Notes: generated by a model from the sequence alone, not told the origin. Positions 22,411 to 34,150 are shown, counted from the first letter of the stretch. The stretch is DNA of 64,000 nucleotides from Thalassia testudinum (GCA_037157565.1 JAZHRO010000055.1:45973001-46037000), one strand, 5' to 3'. A program made the numbers and translations.

Positions 22411-23810
22411 CTTCTTTGGCTGGACTTCGCCTAGCTGACAGCATTAAACTCAGCAGTTGTACATATGACACAAAGCTGATATGAGCTTCATATTCAGGTG
22501 ACATCTTTCATATTCTACCCTTTCTTTCATGTCTCTTTTTCAATGTGGACATTGCATCAGCTAGGCATGGGGGGTGGATTCATTTTTGAATCATTTGGTC
22601 AGCTTTGTGAAAGTCATGTAAATTATTTTTCTCTTCTTATTTATACATAAAAAAAATAAAAATAAAAATAAAAAATAAAAAAATCAAAATTAGGAAGGAA
22701 TAATTGGACATTAGGACTTTTCAATCTTAGTAAATTTTACATTAGGATCTGAACACAAAGACCCTTCAGGTCTTTGGACTTAATCAGCCCGTGTATCCAC
22801 TAAAATGTGGATTTGTCTTTCGAGTCCTCGCCATATTAATTCTATCATAATTGGAGTAAATAAGTTTGGGTGATAAGTATATGACTTATCAACCCACCCT
22901 CTGATTTGAGGGAACTTTGAGTTTTGAGCATCTACACACTTTCTTTGCACGGACTCGTTGTTCAGCGATTTTAACAAAAATTGGGTAGCTAATGAACCTT
23001 CTAGGGTGATATGGTTGGCAAGTTATCGTGGGTAATAGCCCAAAGGTAGGTTGTCCAGGGCCCAGTCACTGGACCTTTCCCTTTTTGCTGCCTTTAGGTA
23101 AATCTTAGACCAGGGAAGCCACCTACTTAAAAAAAAAAAAGAAAAAAATCAAAAAGAAAAGGAAAAAAGAAAAAAAAGAAGAAATACGCCACACTTCGCT
23201 GCACGAGTATGACTGGCAAGTTATCGGTGGTAACAGCTCATCGACCGATTATCCAAAACCCAGCACAATAAATGCACTGAAAAATCCCAAAACACTTAGG
23301 AAGAAGCGGAGAAGTAGAATAAATCAGGGAGATATACATTGGATTAACCCTTGTGTTGACCCCGTAAAAAAATAAAAGTAGGGAGAAAGCTATCGGTTGT
23401 AAAGATACACCTTTAGGCAGAATTTTTTTTTAGGTCACCTAGAGGTGTAAAAATCCGAAGTCTGTTTTAACTGTCAGTCAACGAGTCTATCACATCCACA
23501 ATAAGATGCTTAGAACTTACAATTCTCATCAAATCTTGGGTGAGATAAATGGCCGTAGAAAGACACTCTTAAACCCTAAAACTTGAAAATCCAAAAAAAA
23601 TTAGAAAAGAGGAAAAAGAGAAAAAGAAATTTTTCTTTGAATAAGGTGAGGGCTTGAGGCGGTATGCATTTTGGCAGATACTCGAGCACTATTGTGTCTT
23701 TGGAAGTTCAGATCTTAAGTAGACAATTTCTTAATGATTGAAAATAACTTAAGCTCAAATAATCCAACCTGATTCTTTTATAAATAGCATATAGTTTTTG
23801 CTAGGGACTA
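22411..23810 (+). other. 3' noncoding region of P with internal polypurine motif and repeats
   Basis: No sense gene. At 22541-22578 CAATGTGGACATTGCATCAG is followed by CTAGGCATGGGGGGTGG, sharing its AGGCATGGGGG core with the true 3' polypurine tract. A motif around GGCAAGTTATCG.GGGTAA occurs twice (23011-23070 and 23211-23264) on either side of a purine tract (23129-23184). The same architecture is found in M, E and F. There is no envelope-like ORF. Confidence 0.75.
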
Positions 23811-23832
23811 GCAAAAGATAGGCATGAGGGTA
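23811..23832 (+). other. 3' polypurine tract of P
   Basis: GCAAAAGATAGGCATGAGGGTA ends exactly where the 3' LTR begins (TGATGTGAAC at 23833). Expected position and composition for plus-strand priming. Confidence 0.82.
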
Positions 23833-25520
23833 TGATGTGAACATGTTTACACTACTTAAGATGTCTATTTATGCATGTTCTTAAGCATAGGATTGCATTG
23901 CATGCTATAAATATTGCATAACATGCATCATCTTGCATTTAGAGTAGTTTGAATAAAATGGAGGCTAATTGTCTCCTTTTATGTTCATGGACAGGGCAAA
24001 CTTTTTATTGGGGCCTCGGATCGAAGATCCAACCATACAGATGTGATTAGGGCGACGATTGGAGTTCAACGACTCCAAGATCGCCCTAATCAGGCATCTG
24101 TAGCATCAGATAGAGATCGGGGAACCCTAGAAGATCAAGGGCCAAGATGGTGTGAATGCACACTTCAAACAACAAATCTGACCACACGAATGGATTTGAA
24201 TCGATGATCGCAGCCTGACAGCACGAAAATCGGCTCAATCCGACAACCGTGGCACCATCTACATCTTCCAGTTGATGGACGACCAAGATGGCGCCACGTG
24301 GTGCCATCTCAGCTGTCCAACCGACCCTCAAGACCGCCGCTGCCTCTCCAAAGAAGATCCAGCGCGTGATCTGGGTCGTTGGATCTTAATCCAACGGCTG
24401 TGGATGCGTGCTCTTGATTTCATCTGCGTGACTATTTGGACGGCGTAGCACAGTGGGTGAGCGCCATATCGCGAGGTGCTGGCGTGGGATCGATTCCTTG
24501 GGAGCAGGCGAGCGGGTGCGGGCGAGCGTCGAATCACGATCAAACAGCCCAGATCACTCGATAGTGCCCATGCGCTATTGCACGTGTGGCGAGGATGTGG
24601 CATCGCACACGATGGGGCACGCAATGTAGGCGGGCAAAGGCACAATCTAAGCTGTCCGATCTCACGATCGAACGGCTGAGATCAGTTGGACGTGCACGAG
24701 CGTTGAACGCATGGGCAAGCGAGCAGGCGTCCGCGCGTCGCCCACTACGTCCACATCCAAACCTTTAGCGACGGTTTTATCCGACACTAAATGTCCTGAA
24801 TTAATGTTTTAAGAGTTGTAATGACTGAATTGCCCCCACTCGTTGCAACTATAAAAGGAGAGCCCCTCCATACGAAATTCTCATCCCTTCCTTCTCTTCT
24901 CTACCTCTCCAAAGCTCAAGAGAAGCTTGTCCCACACCTTGGATGCTCCTCGTGAGATAAAGTCAAATTTTCGTCCCCCGTTTGGAAGTGGATCCCGCGT
25001 CGACGACGACGTGCTACCCTGTTCCCATTCTTCTACTTCGTCCTCTTTCATCTTGCTCTGTCATCCTTCATCCAAGCGTCGTCCCATCCGTCTCGTCCTC
25101 TAAGCGATCGTCGAGGAGGATAACTTCTCTCTCCCATTCTTCTTTACAGCTTTCTAGTGTAGAATTTTCCTGCTTTCTAGTGTAGCTGATTTCCCGCTTT
25201 CTACTGTAATTCCTATTTGGTTTTATTGTATAAACATTTTGAATTATTGAATGCATGTTTTCTTTCTCTCTCTCTCTATCCCTTTTGTTTAGTCTGATTG
25301 TTATTATGGCTTCATTGTAATTACATTGCCTCACATTTCAAGAAAAATTCTAAAAAAAATATAATTGCAAATATAGATCACGTAGCCTCCCTGAGTTCAA
25401 CCTAGGATTTCCATTCTGGTATAAATTTTATTTGTTGAACACGAGTTCTTCGCTTTCATACTTCGATGATAGGTTTTTCAAAAACCAAACATGTTAGCAT
25501 AGCAACTTGCTCGTTCAACA
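23833..25520 (+). repeat. 3' LTR of element P
   Basis: Starts TGATGTGAACATG, ends GTTCAACA, and matches 13839-15501. It carries G-box CCACGTGG (24294-24301), tRNA-like boxes (24446-24497), the palindrome near 24773-24795, and TATAAAAG (24850-24857). A duplicated TTTCTAGTGTAG stretch around 25155-25210 makes it slightly longer than the 5' LTR. Confidence 0.93.
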
Positions 25521-25525
25521 CTGGG

Positions 25526-26823
25526 ATTTGGCCAAAATCCAATTTACGCCTCCTAGAATACTCTGGTGGTCCTTCCAATCGGGGATTCAATGACCTTCTT
25601 CCCAGCATAAACTAGGAAAATGTTGGAAGGACTTAGGATAAGCACCCTGCAGCACAACAAAACAAGCTTGTCCTTATGTGGGGTAGCCTAAGGATCTCCA
25701 GACTCCCAAAACCTGCCTTAAGATTATAAACGATTTACTCTACTTGTGTTTACTCAATCCAACCAGTTAGGAGGGACTAGGGAGAAGGCTCTTCCTTCGG
25801 CTTGCACCTCAGGTTCCTAGTGTAACCCCCAGCCACAGTCGTTTGGTGCTACTCCCTTATCTATACATCAGATTAATCAGTACAAGTACGTTAATCGTAG
25901 ACAATCTCAGACTAGGCCCCGAAGATCAAATTAGTCCTTAAGGCCAACGTCTACTCAATTTTATTGAGGTCTGGGATTGTAGTGCTTATGGAATGTGATG
26001 GGCCCTTAAAATGGGTTGTGCCCTTAATGATTGATTGAGTATGTGTAAGTGCGTGCATAACTAGGATTTCAAGCAAGATTATTTGTGATGTGTAGATTTT
26101 AATGTTCAAATCATGCTTAAGTAGCCTTTAGGGTTTAGAATTAGGTTGATTTCAATCAAGTTTGAGACAAATCAGGTTTTCAAGCACGGGTGAAGATTGC
26201 TTTCCTTTAAAACCATAAATAAAGTGGAGTGCCTGGTATGAACCTAGATTGAAAATCCTAAGAGGAAGCTACTTGGTGAGTTGATTTTAGGTTGAGTGGT
26301 ACGGCCCAAACAACTCAAACAATTGGCCACAACTACACCACTAGGTTTGGCACAAAGAAATAATTAACCTAGAATGATTTCTACTCTTTTATGTGTTGAT
26401 TTGTTTGTACCAGTTCCACAGATCATAATCCAGTTGAGTAAAAGAAAATCAAGTAGGTTAAGTGCCGTGAATGTGGGTGTATGATGTGTGTATGTTGAAA
26501 ATTACCCCACAGAATTATCTTTTTGTTTTTTTTATATAAGCGAGGGTGAAATGAGTGTGAGTCGAAATCCAAACAACCAAACCAATCCTAGGATATATGC
26601 AAACACCTAGGTTAATTGGAATTTGAATTTAATGTGACAAATGAAATCTATGGAGGGGGAAGAATGGGGAGCACTTACAGTTGTCTTCAACTGCACTTTA
26701 CTCCAATCTACCACTTGACAATTCCTTGATGGAGGTCTCTGCAAAATAATAGACACAAGAGAAAGCAAGTTAGAAGATAATAAAGTGTGTGAAATGAGAA
26801 AAGGAGATAGGAAAATTGTTGCC
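25526..26823 (-). other. Leader of element M (continuation beyond P)
   Basis: Reverse complement similar to P 15523-16832. It includes the box GTAGATTGGAGTAAAGTG (about 26691-26712, minus strand), a donor-like CT|GTAAGTG and acceptor-like TTGTGCTGCAG|GG defining a putative intron at 25647-26678, and ends next to the M primer site. Small ORFs here are not conserved coding. Confidence 0.8.
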
Positions 26824-26841
26824 TCTTCGGCAAAGGCACCA
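26824..26841 (-). other. tRNA-Asp primer binding site of M
   Basis: Minus-strand TGGTGCCTTTGCCGAAGA, three bases inside the M 5' LTR. Diverged from the consensus TGGCGCCGTTGCCGGGGA but clearly the same site as in P. Confidence 0.78.
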
Positions 26842-26844
26842 AAA

Positions 26845-28475
26845 TGTTGAAACATCGGAGGACTATGCTATCAGATTTGGTTTTGAAAACCTGTCGTTAT
26901 TGTTTGAATAGCGAAGAACTTGGGTTCAACAAATAAAATTTATACTAGAATAGAAATCCCGAGTCGAACTCAGGGAGGCTACATCGATCAAAATTTGCAA
27001 TTATATTCTTTTTGTGTTTTTGTTGAAAAGTAGAGTAATTACAATGAAATGAAATACTATAGACAATAAGAGAATGAGAGAGAGAGAGAAAACATCCACT
27101 TGATATTGCAAAATGTTTGTACAACTAAGAAAGCAAGAAATTACACTAGAAAGGAGGAAAATTATTACAACTAGAAAGCAGGAAAAAGGAATGGGAGAGA
27201 GAAGTTATCCTCCTCGATGATCGCTTGGAGGATGAGCCGGACTAGACGATGCCTGGAAGATGAAGAACAGAGTGGGAAGAAAGAGGTCAAGGCAAGAGGA
27301 ACGGGAACGAGGCAGCACGTCGTTGTCGTCGTGGGATCCACTTCTGTAATTGGGGCGAAAAATTAATTTTATCTCTTGAGGAGCATCCTTGGTGTGGGAC
27401 AAGCTTCTCTTGAGCTTTGGAGAGGGAGAGAAGAGATGGAAGGGATGAGAAATTTGTATGGAGGGGGTCTCCTTTTATAGTTGCAAGGAGTAGGGGCATT
27501 TTGGTCATTACAATTTGAAAAATACTAATTCAGGACCTTTAGTGATGGATAAATCCGTCATTAAAGGCCTGAATGTGGCCTTCGTGTGCGCGCGCTTCAC
27601 ATCTCCTCACCTCGTCATCACACAACGCACACGCACGCCTGTGCGCTTACAGCCGTCCGATCAAGAGATCAGATGGCTTAAATGATCCCCGCTCACGCCG
27701 CGCGCCCACGTGTGATCTCGCATCAGCCTGCATGTCTGATCGCGCGTGGGCACTATTAGCTGCTCAGTGCAGCATGATTTCCATCGTACGGCTCCACTCA
27801 CTTGCGTGCCTGCTCGCCCAGGCTCCAATTTGAAGCACCTGCGGCTCGAACGGGAGTCTTCTCTTCTCGGGAAGGCGCTCGAAAAACACGCTGTGGGCAC
27901 TTTTGTGTCGTGGGCTTGTTTTTGTGCGTGCAGCTTCGCGACCATTGGATGAGCATCCAACAGTCGAGATCAAGTGGGCGAGTGAAGAGGGAAAGGTTGC
28001 GGCGGGTCCTTGGGGTAGGTTGGGTGGCAAAGATGGTGCCACGTGGTGCCATCTTGGTCGTCCATCTTCTGAGTATTGTGGATGGTGCCACAGGTGTCGG
28101 ATTGAACCGATTTTCATGTCGTTAGGCTGCGATCGTCGATTTGAATCCATCCATGTGGTAGGATTTGTCGTCTGAGGTGCAAATTAACACCATCTTGGCG
28201 CTTGATCTTTAGGGTTCCTCGATCTCCATCTGGTGCTACAAATGTTCGATTAGGGCGATCTTGGAATCATTGAACTCCAATCTTCAATCCAAGGCCTCGA
28301 TAAAAAGTTGTTCTATCCCTGACCATGAAAAGGAGGTAATTACTGTACAATTTATACAAGTTAATCTAAATGCATTATTATGCATGTTATGCACTATTTA
28401 CAATGTATGATGCTAATGTGACACTAAGAACATCCTTTAATAGACATTTTAGGTTAATCAGATGTATGCACATCA
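26845..28475 (-). repeat. 5' LTR of element M
   Basis: Matches 5307-6952. TATA box on the minus strand at 27472-27479, G-box CCACGTGG at 28039-28046, and the palindrome near 27535-27565. Followed by the target duplication CAAAA at 28476-28480. Confidence 0.92.
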
Positions 28476-28480
28476 CAAAA

Positions 28481-29481
28481 CCATGTGAAAAGAATATAGG
28501 TGATATGTGAAATAGATACAAATACATATTAATACTGACCCTTAAGTCATCAACGCTTCAACCAATTCATCCAAAAAGTTAAAATTAGTTTGAAAGACCA
28601 AAGCTTTATATTGAAGTCGGTATATTTTCCTCAATCAAATTCATATGCTATTTTATCTCAACAAGACAACATATGGAGTATTAAAAATGCATGCCAAAAT
28701 TGATCTGTGTAGTAGAAAAAATTGATCCAAGTTCACCACCAACATTCTAAATAATAGCAGTAGACAAGACTCTTTAAAAATACATGAGTCCATCTGACAT
28801 AAAGCAAAACAAAAGCAAGAAGCACACAAATTCAACCCTTGAATTCAGTATTGTTGATCAATCAAATAAATTTTCAGAGCTCCCTTAAATCAACCCTTGT
28901 AATCTATAAGTCTAAAAATTAAAACGCTTTTAGTTCCATCTAGCTTGCCTACAAGTGGATCTGAGAAGTGGGTGAAATTTAATTTGTAGTATCAATCTCT
29001 TATTTACCGACAATTGACTATATTTTTTGATTACTTGTGAAGAAGCCACTCTTTAGAAATGTATTGATCTAATTATGCAAGGATGATAAATCCTTTCCAG
29101 GTTCCTAAAATAATAGAAGTTAAAGATTATGATTATTTAAGGATACAAATACACAGTAATAACAACTAAAAATGGCAAGTAATGCATACCGGAACGAGCT
29201 GTTGCTATTGAAGTTTGAATTGAAGATTACAAATTTTAGCAAGATTAGTCTGATGCTTTACATTATGCTGGAGAGGACTCAAGGGATTACAAAGAAACTT
29301 CATCAAGGACTCCAAGGGATTACAAGAATGTTTTACTAATTTCTCTGAAAAATAACTTTCAAAATCAAAGTATAAACATGCTTATATGCATTTCCCAAAA
29401 GGACCATAAGAAAAGAGGGGAAATTAGTTTAAACTAGAATGCCCATGTTCTGCTCAACTACCTGCTTTTTAGTAGTCAGAG
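28481..29481. other. Intergenic DNA, no gene seen
   Basis: AT-rich sequence between M and solo LTR S. One 60-codon antisense ORF without a motif. No RNA gene or terminal repeat recognised. Confidence 0.6.
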
Positions 29482-31335
29482 TGAAAGAGCGATCTTCATT
29501 TTCATTGAAAACTTTAACATAAAATGATGTGCCGTTGTATTTAATCACGTGGTAGAAAATCGCCTTTCAAAACATTTTAATTTTCAGAATCTAACCACGA
29601 ATAGTTAGGTCGCCTCCACAGGGAGGAATTATCCTATTAGAACTAGTAAATAGTGTCTTGTTTATTAGGGAATCTCGGTGGGTGTGCATGCTAATTCGTA
29701 TCATTCCTTTTCAAAATAAGTCATCATTCTAAATAATTGATAAAAGAATTAGGTGTTTAAATGTAAAATCACCACAACCTAATATTCTATTAAGTAATAA
29801 TCTTGGCAATGGTAAACAATGTAAATACTAATTTCCAATAAAACATTCCTTATTTATGATAATCAATGTGGCATGCTCTTATCTAATTCATGAGATACTC
29901 ATCTAGAAGCAATTTATCAAGAATAAAGGGATATGCATGCAATTTCACCATAATATATTAATCTGGTAAATAAATGATTAAGACACCCACAATGGCATAT
30001 GTTGTAATTTTCAATACCACTCAAAACAGAGCATTTGCTATCTCTCTTGCTTGCATACGAGAAGAAGCGTCGGCGAGGCTGTTAACACACGAGGGAGGTT
30101 GGCGAAGATGAGGTCGATTTGATGGAGGTCATGGCATCGACGGAGATGGTCGGAGGTGGTCGGTCGATGAAGGAGAAGAACACCGAAGGAGGTGCACCTA
30201 TGGGGCTACTCCTGCGGCATGTGGTGCAGGGAGCGACTGGAGTGGCCTGCGGTGGCGTGGCACCTGCGGGGCAGCAGTGGGGCTTGGTGCAGCTGTAGGG
30301 TGTGCGTGCAAGGGTAGGGGCAGGCACTAGGGAGGGGGATACGCCTGCGGTCACTGGAGAGGGGCACGCGCCTGCGGCCGTAGGTGGCGAGGGCGGAGCA
30401 GGTGCCTGCAGGGCACTGGTGGCAAGGCAGAGCACCTGTCGGTGCTGGAGAGCGGCGCGCGGAGGTGATGCACTTGAACAGGCCTGCAGGCAATGGCGGG
30501 ATCGTAAGGTGGTTGTGCTGTGCTGGTGCAGGTCTGGCAGGTGCAGGGCGAAGCACCTGCAGGCGCGGGTGGCGAGGGTGGAGCGGGGTAGCGCCTGCAG
30601 TGAAGGGCGCTGAAGGTGGGGGCCGTGCTACTGTGGCTGGAGAGGCACGGGCCTGGTAGGGTAAGGGGGGCTCTTACAAGCAGTGGTGAAGGCGAGTGGC
30701 TACGGTGCTTGGCATGCAGCGCCTACGGGGGGCCTACAGTGGAGAGGCGTGGGCCTGGTAGGGGCGCGGGTGGGGTGGTGCGCATGAAGGTGGGCACTGG
30801 TGGCAGGTGCTGTGCGGGTGCGTGAGGGCAGCCTAAGGTGGTGTGAGCACTGGAGGGGGAAGCTTGGTGCACAGTGCACATGATGGTTGCATGGTTCGTG
30901 GATGATGGTTCCCCACCAGGGGGAAGGCCTCCCTAGAAGAACCGATGATCCTCCCTTTTTATCTCCTCCCCCAGCGCAAGTCAAGGGGTTTTCCAAATCC
31001 TTTATAAAACATGGCCGATGCTGTTGGTGAGGTTGTTGAGGCCGGCCATAGGTTTAGAAATTTTTGGGGGAAAATATCTTTTCACCCCCTGTTCTTTTCC
31101 ACCATTGATCCTCCTCCCTCTTCTTCCTGATGGATAGATTAAATGGAGAAGATGTAACGAGTGCACTATTGCAGGACCTGCATGAAACATAAAATAATTA
31201 CATACTATGTTATAGAATGCGATAAAATAGATGTAAACTTAAATAATGATGCATGCAATCATTCTATTAACAAACATACAATGTTAGAATAGAATTACTT
31301 AGGCTTAACAATAGTCCATTAAAATGGACTCATCA
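29482..31335 (-). mobile_element. Solo LTR 'S' (C family)
   Basis: Starts TGAAAGAGCGATCTTC and ends GGACTCATCA. The left part matches the LTRs of element C (35236 and 47065) in TGAAAGAG.GA.CTTC, GGTAGAAAATC and CTCCACAGGGAGGAATTA-like stretches. The right end matches their TGGACTTATCA ends. Neither a primer site nor a polypurine tract adjoins it, so it is a solo LTR. The flanks CAGAG and CAATG do not form a proper duplication. The GC-rich middle (30200-30850) yields long but spurious ORFs. Confidence 0.78.
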
Positions 31336-31421
31336 CAATGTTATCAATGCTTTATCTTTATCTTGATCCCGCCTGATAGTAGCTACTAAAACTACTTCAT
31401 ATTCTTTTCTCTATAGAGTAG

Positions 31422-32930
31422 TGATATAGACACATCTATTTAGGTTAAAATACCTAATCATGCATGTTCTTAGGCTTAAATTTGCATTTCATGTTATAAA
31501 TATTGCATAGCATGCATTATTCTGCATTTAGAATAGTATATATTTTAGATTAATTAGGTCCTTTTTATGGTAAGGAGTGAAGAAGATTTATTCAGGGTCT
31601 CGAATGCACAATCGGACTGTACGGATCTAATCAAGATGGCAATCGTAGTCTAACACCTCTAAAATCATCTAGATCGGAGTCCCATAGCATCATATGAAGT
31701 CCAAGGAAGATCAATGGCTTGGGGGCAATGCGACATCCTTAGAGGCTTTGGATCAAAAAATTCGACCCTATGAATGAATCCGGAGCGACGATCGTAGTTC
31801 GGCAATGTGGGAATCATCTTGATCTAAGTACCGTGGCACCCTCTGCAACTGACAGAAGATGAATAGCCGAGATGGTGACATGTGGCGCCATCCAGGCCAC
31901 CCAACATCGACCAACAGCAACTGGAAGGCACCCCCTTCATCATCTTCATCATCAATTCTCAGTCGTTGGATCTTGATCCAGCGGCTGAGAGCATTCCTCC
32001 ATTGCATGCCTTCAGACATCCGTGCGACCATTCGGATGATTTGGCACAATGGTGGAGGTGTGGACTCTCAATGGAGGGGCACGAGTTCGAATCCCCGCAG
32101 CCCACCCCAATTAGCCAATTGAGCACTGCACCAGCAAAGGAATTGAAGGGCGTGGATCTTCAGCGATAGTTGGGTAGGTCTTTAGTGACGTTTGTAGCTG
32201 TCACTAATAGCCTATGCATTGCACGCGCCAATAGAGGAATTGAAGGGCGCTGATCTTCAGCGACGATTATAGCCGTCACTAATTGCCCATGGATGATTTT
32301 GTCTCTCCACTATAAAAGGACCTACCCCCTCCATTCCAAACCATCTCTTCCTTTCTTCCTCTCACCACCTCCAAGGCTCTAGAGAGAGCTTGTCCCAAGC
32401 CTAGGATGCTCCTCTAGAGTAGAAATCAAATATTTTCCCTCCTCACATCCCCCTTCGTGGAGCACCCCGTGGCCATCTTCTCATCTCCCTTCAAGAAGAT
32501 CCTCGCCACAACATCGTCTTGCCCCACCCTCCATCCTCCGGCTCCGTCCTCGTTCGTCCCACTCCTCACTGCCTTCCTCAAGGTGATGTTAGAGCGAGTC
32601 GTCCACTGAGCAACCGTTGAGGGGGATTCTCTCACCTCTTCTCTCTCTCTGTGTCTCTCTTTTTATTTTGCAAGTAGATTAGCTAGATATCATCGACATT
32701 ATCTCTTTCCCTATTAAAAATACCAAAAAAATTAGAAAAGACAAAAATGACAAAAATAAATAGAAAGCAAAATGCAGATTGTTCAAAACCAAACGTTCGC
32801 CTCCCCGTGTTTGACCTGGGACTCGCTTTTCGAGTTTTGGTTATAAATTTTATCTGATAGATGTGTTTTGCGAGCTACGATGATGGGTCCTCCAAACCTC
32901 GACTTTTACCATGCGAAACATGACTCATCA
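31422..32930 (+). repeat. 5' LTR of element E
   Basis: Matches 50934-52552. It has tRNA-like boxes TGGCACAATGGTGGAGG (32042-32058) and GAGTTCGAATCC (32083-32094), two palindromes of the TTAGTGACG...GTCACTAA type (about 32182 and 32259), and TATAAAAG at 32311-32318 followed by CCTACCCCCTCC. Confidence 0.9.
32042..32094 (+). promoter_or_regulatory. tRNA-like A and B boxes in the E LTR
   Basis: TGGCACAATGGTGGAGG resembles the A box and GAGTTCGAATCC is close to the B-box consensus GGTTCGANTCC. The 3' LTR has TGGCATAATGGTGGAGG (51554-51570) and GGTTCGATCCCC (from 51596). The 25-base spacing is compatible with an internal Pol III promoter. No full tRNA fold was found. Confidence 0.5.
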
Positions 32931-32933
32931 TTT

Positions 32934-32951
32934 TGGTGCCGTTGCTTGGGA
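32934..32951 (+). other. tRNA-Asp primer binding site of E
   Basis: TGGTGCCGTTGCTTGGGA, three bases after the 5' LTR end (32930). Close to the tRNA-Asp complement. Confidence 0.83.
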
Positions 32952-33087
32952 GGCAATGCTCTTTGGTTTTTTTTCACGTTTTCCCGCATTATTTGCATAT
33001 TTTTCTAACCTATTTTTCTTCATTGATTTATTGTCTTGCAGGAACCCGATCGAGGAGCTGAAGACGGTAGATTGGAATAATGTGCGG

Positions 33088-34150
33088 GTAAGAGACATTT
33101 TTAAGTTTTCCCCCACCACCCCCACCCTAGATTTCATTTCACCACACTAGTAACTCAAACCCAAATCAACTTAGGTGTTTTTTATAAACCCTAGGATAGA
33201 TCTAGTTGTTTGTTTGCCACCACCACCCATCTCATCGCCACATATATATAAAAAAAATACTCTTTTCTTGTGGGATTTAACTGAAAGCTACACACTTAAC
33301 ACCCACAACTTCTCACCTTAAGGTGCATCACTTCACATAGATTCTACCACTTAACCAGAATCTGACCAGTGGATCCGGTCCACCCTAACTCAACACACCA
33401 ATAAGTGAGTAGAAAATTTGACTAGGTTAAGACTTTTTGTGTGCCTTAACTAAGTGGTGCAATAGCCAATTGATTGAGCTATTTGGGCCACACCACTCAA
33501 ATTAAAATTGATTCATCAAGTAGCTTGCCACTTAGGGTTGATTTTTAGGACTAAACCAGGCACTCCACATTTTATTTCTGATTTTTAAAGGAATATATCT
33601 ACACCCGTGTTTTTAAAACTTGGAATGTTCTCCTAAGCTTGATTGAATACACCTAAGATTAAACCATTAAAGCTACTAAACAAGGTTAAACCCTCAAAGA
33701 CACATCATCAAATAACCTTGTTTGTAAACCCTGGTTGTGCACAAACACACATTTGAATCAATCATTAAGGGCACAACCCATCTAAAGGGCCAATCACATT
33801 CCAAGAGCACAATCATCCCAAGCCTAATTAAAACTGAGTAGGCATTGGCCTTAAGGATTGATTCACTCTTCAGGTCTCAGATTGAGATTTTTTTTCCATT
33901 AATTTACTTCTGCCGGACCATCTGATGTTGAGCTATGGGAGTAGCATCAAATGATCATGACTAGGTGGTAGACTAGGGACCGGAGGCACAAGCTAAAGGA
34001 AGAACCTTCTCCCCAGCCCCACCCTCTAATTGGTTGGATTGACTGCATAGAAGTAGACCAAATCATTTATAATCTCAAGATGGGTCCTAGAAGTCTGTAG
34101 GTCTTTAGGCTTACCCACCTAAGGACAGGGTTGATTGCTTGTATTGCAAG
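33088..34150 (+). other. Putative leader intron of E
   Basis: Donor-like GCGG|GTAAGAG follows GTAGATTGGAATAATGTG. The acceptor-like TTGCTTGTATTGCAAG ends at 34150, where F has TTGCAG. Same layout as P, M and F. The AG in E is shifted by one base relative to F, so splicing in E is doubtful today. Confidence 0.42.

Larger units (their letters stand above)
13839..25520 (+). mobile_element. Element 'P': Athila-like LTR retrotransposon nested in M
   Basis: Two LTRs (13839-15501 and 23833-25520) enclose a primer site, leader, gag, protease, RT, RNase H, integrase, 3' noncoding region and polypurine tract, all on the plus strand. The flanks TTGGG (13834-13838) and CTGGG (25521-25525) form a 5-bp target duplication with one mismatch. 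Beyond each flank lies M sequence in the opposite orientation, which proves the nesting. Over the first 205 or so bases I counted about 8 LTR mismatches (near 4%). The first base of the 5' LTR reads A where the 3' LTR has T. All coding parts carry stops or frameshifts, so it is not autonomous now. Confidence 0.94.
5307..28475 (-). mobile_element. Element 'M': Athila-like LTR retrotransposon, split by element P
   Basis: Two related LTRs in the same orientation (5307-6952 and 26845-28475) are flanked by a perfect 5-bp duplication CAAAA (5302-5306 and 28476-28480). In the minus direction the order is 5' LTR, tRNA-Asp primer site, leader, gag, protease, RT, RNase H, integrase, long 3' noncoding region, polypurine tract, 3' LTR. 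This is the Ty3/gypsy order. Element P interrupts the start of gag at 13839-25520. The coding region is broken by many stops and frameshifts. In the first 240 or so bases of the two LTRs I counted roughly 26 mismatches by hand (about 10%), against about 4% for P, which fits M being the older insertion. Confidence 0.93.

Noticed and set aside
22411..23832. Envelope-like gene between integrase and 3' LTR of P
   Set aside because: Some Athila elements carry one, but no sense ORF of useful length or membrane segment is present here or in M.
30082..30996. Several long ORFs on both strands (Ala, Pro, Gly and Arg rich)
   Set aside because: GC-rich LTR middle with few stop codons. The ORFs overlap in opposite frames and have no conserved counterpart in related LTRs.
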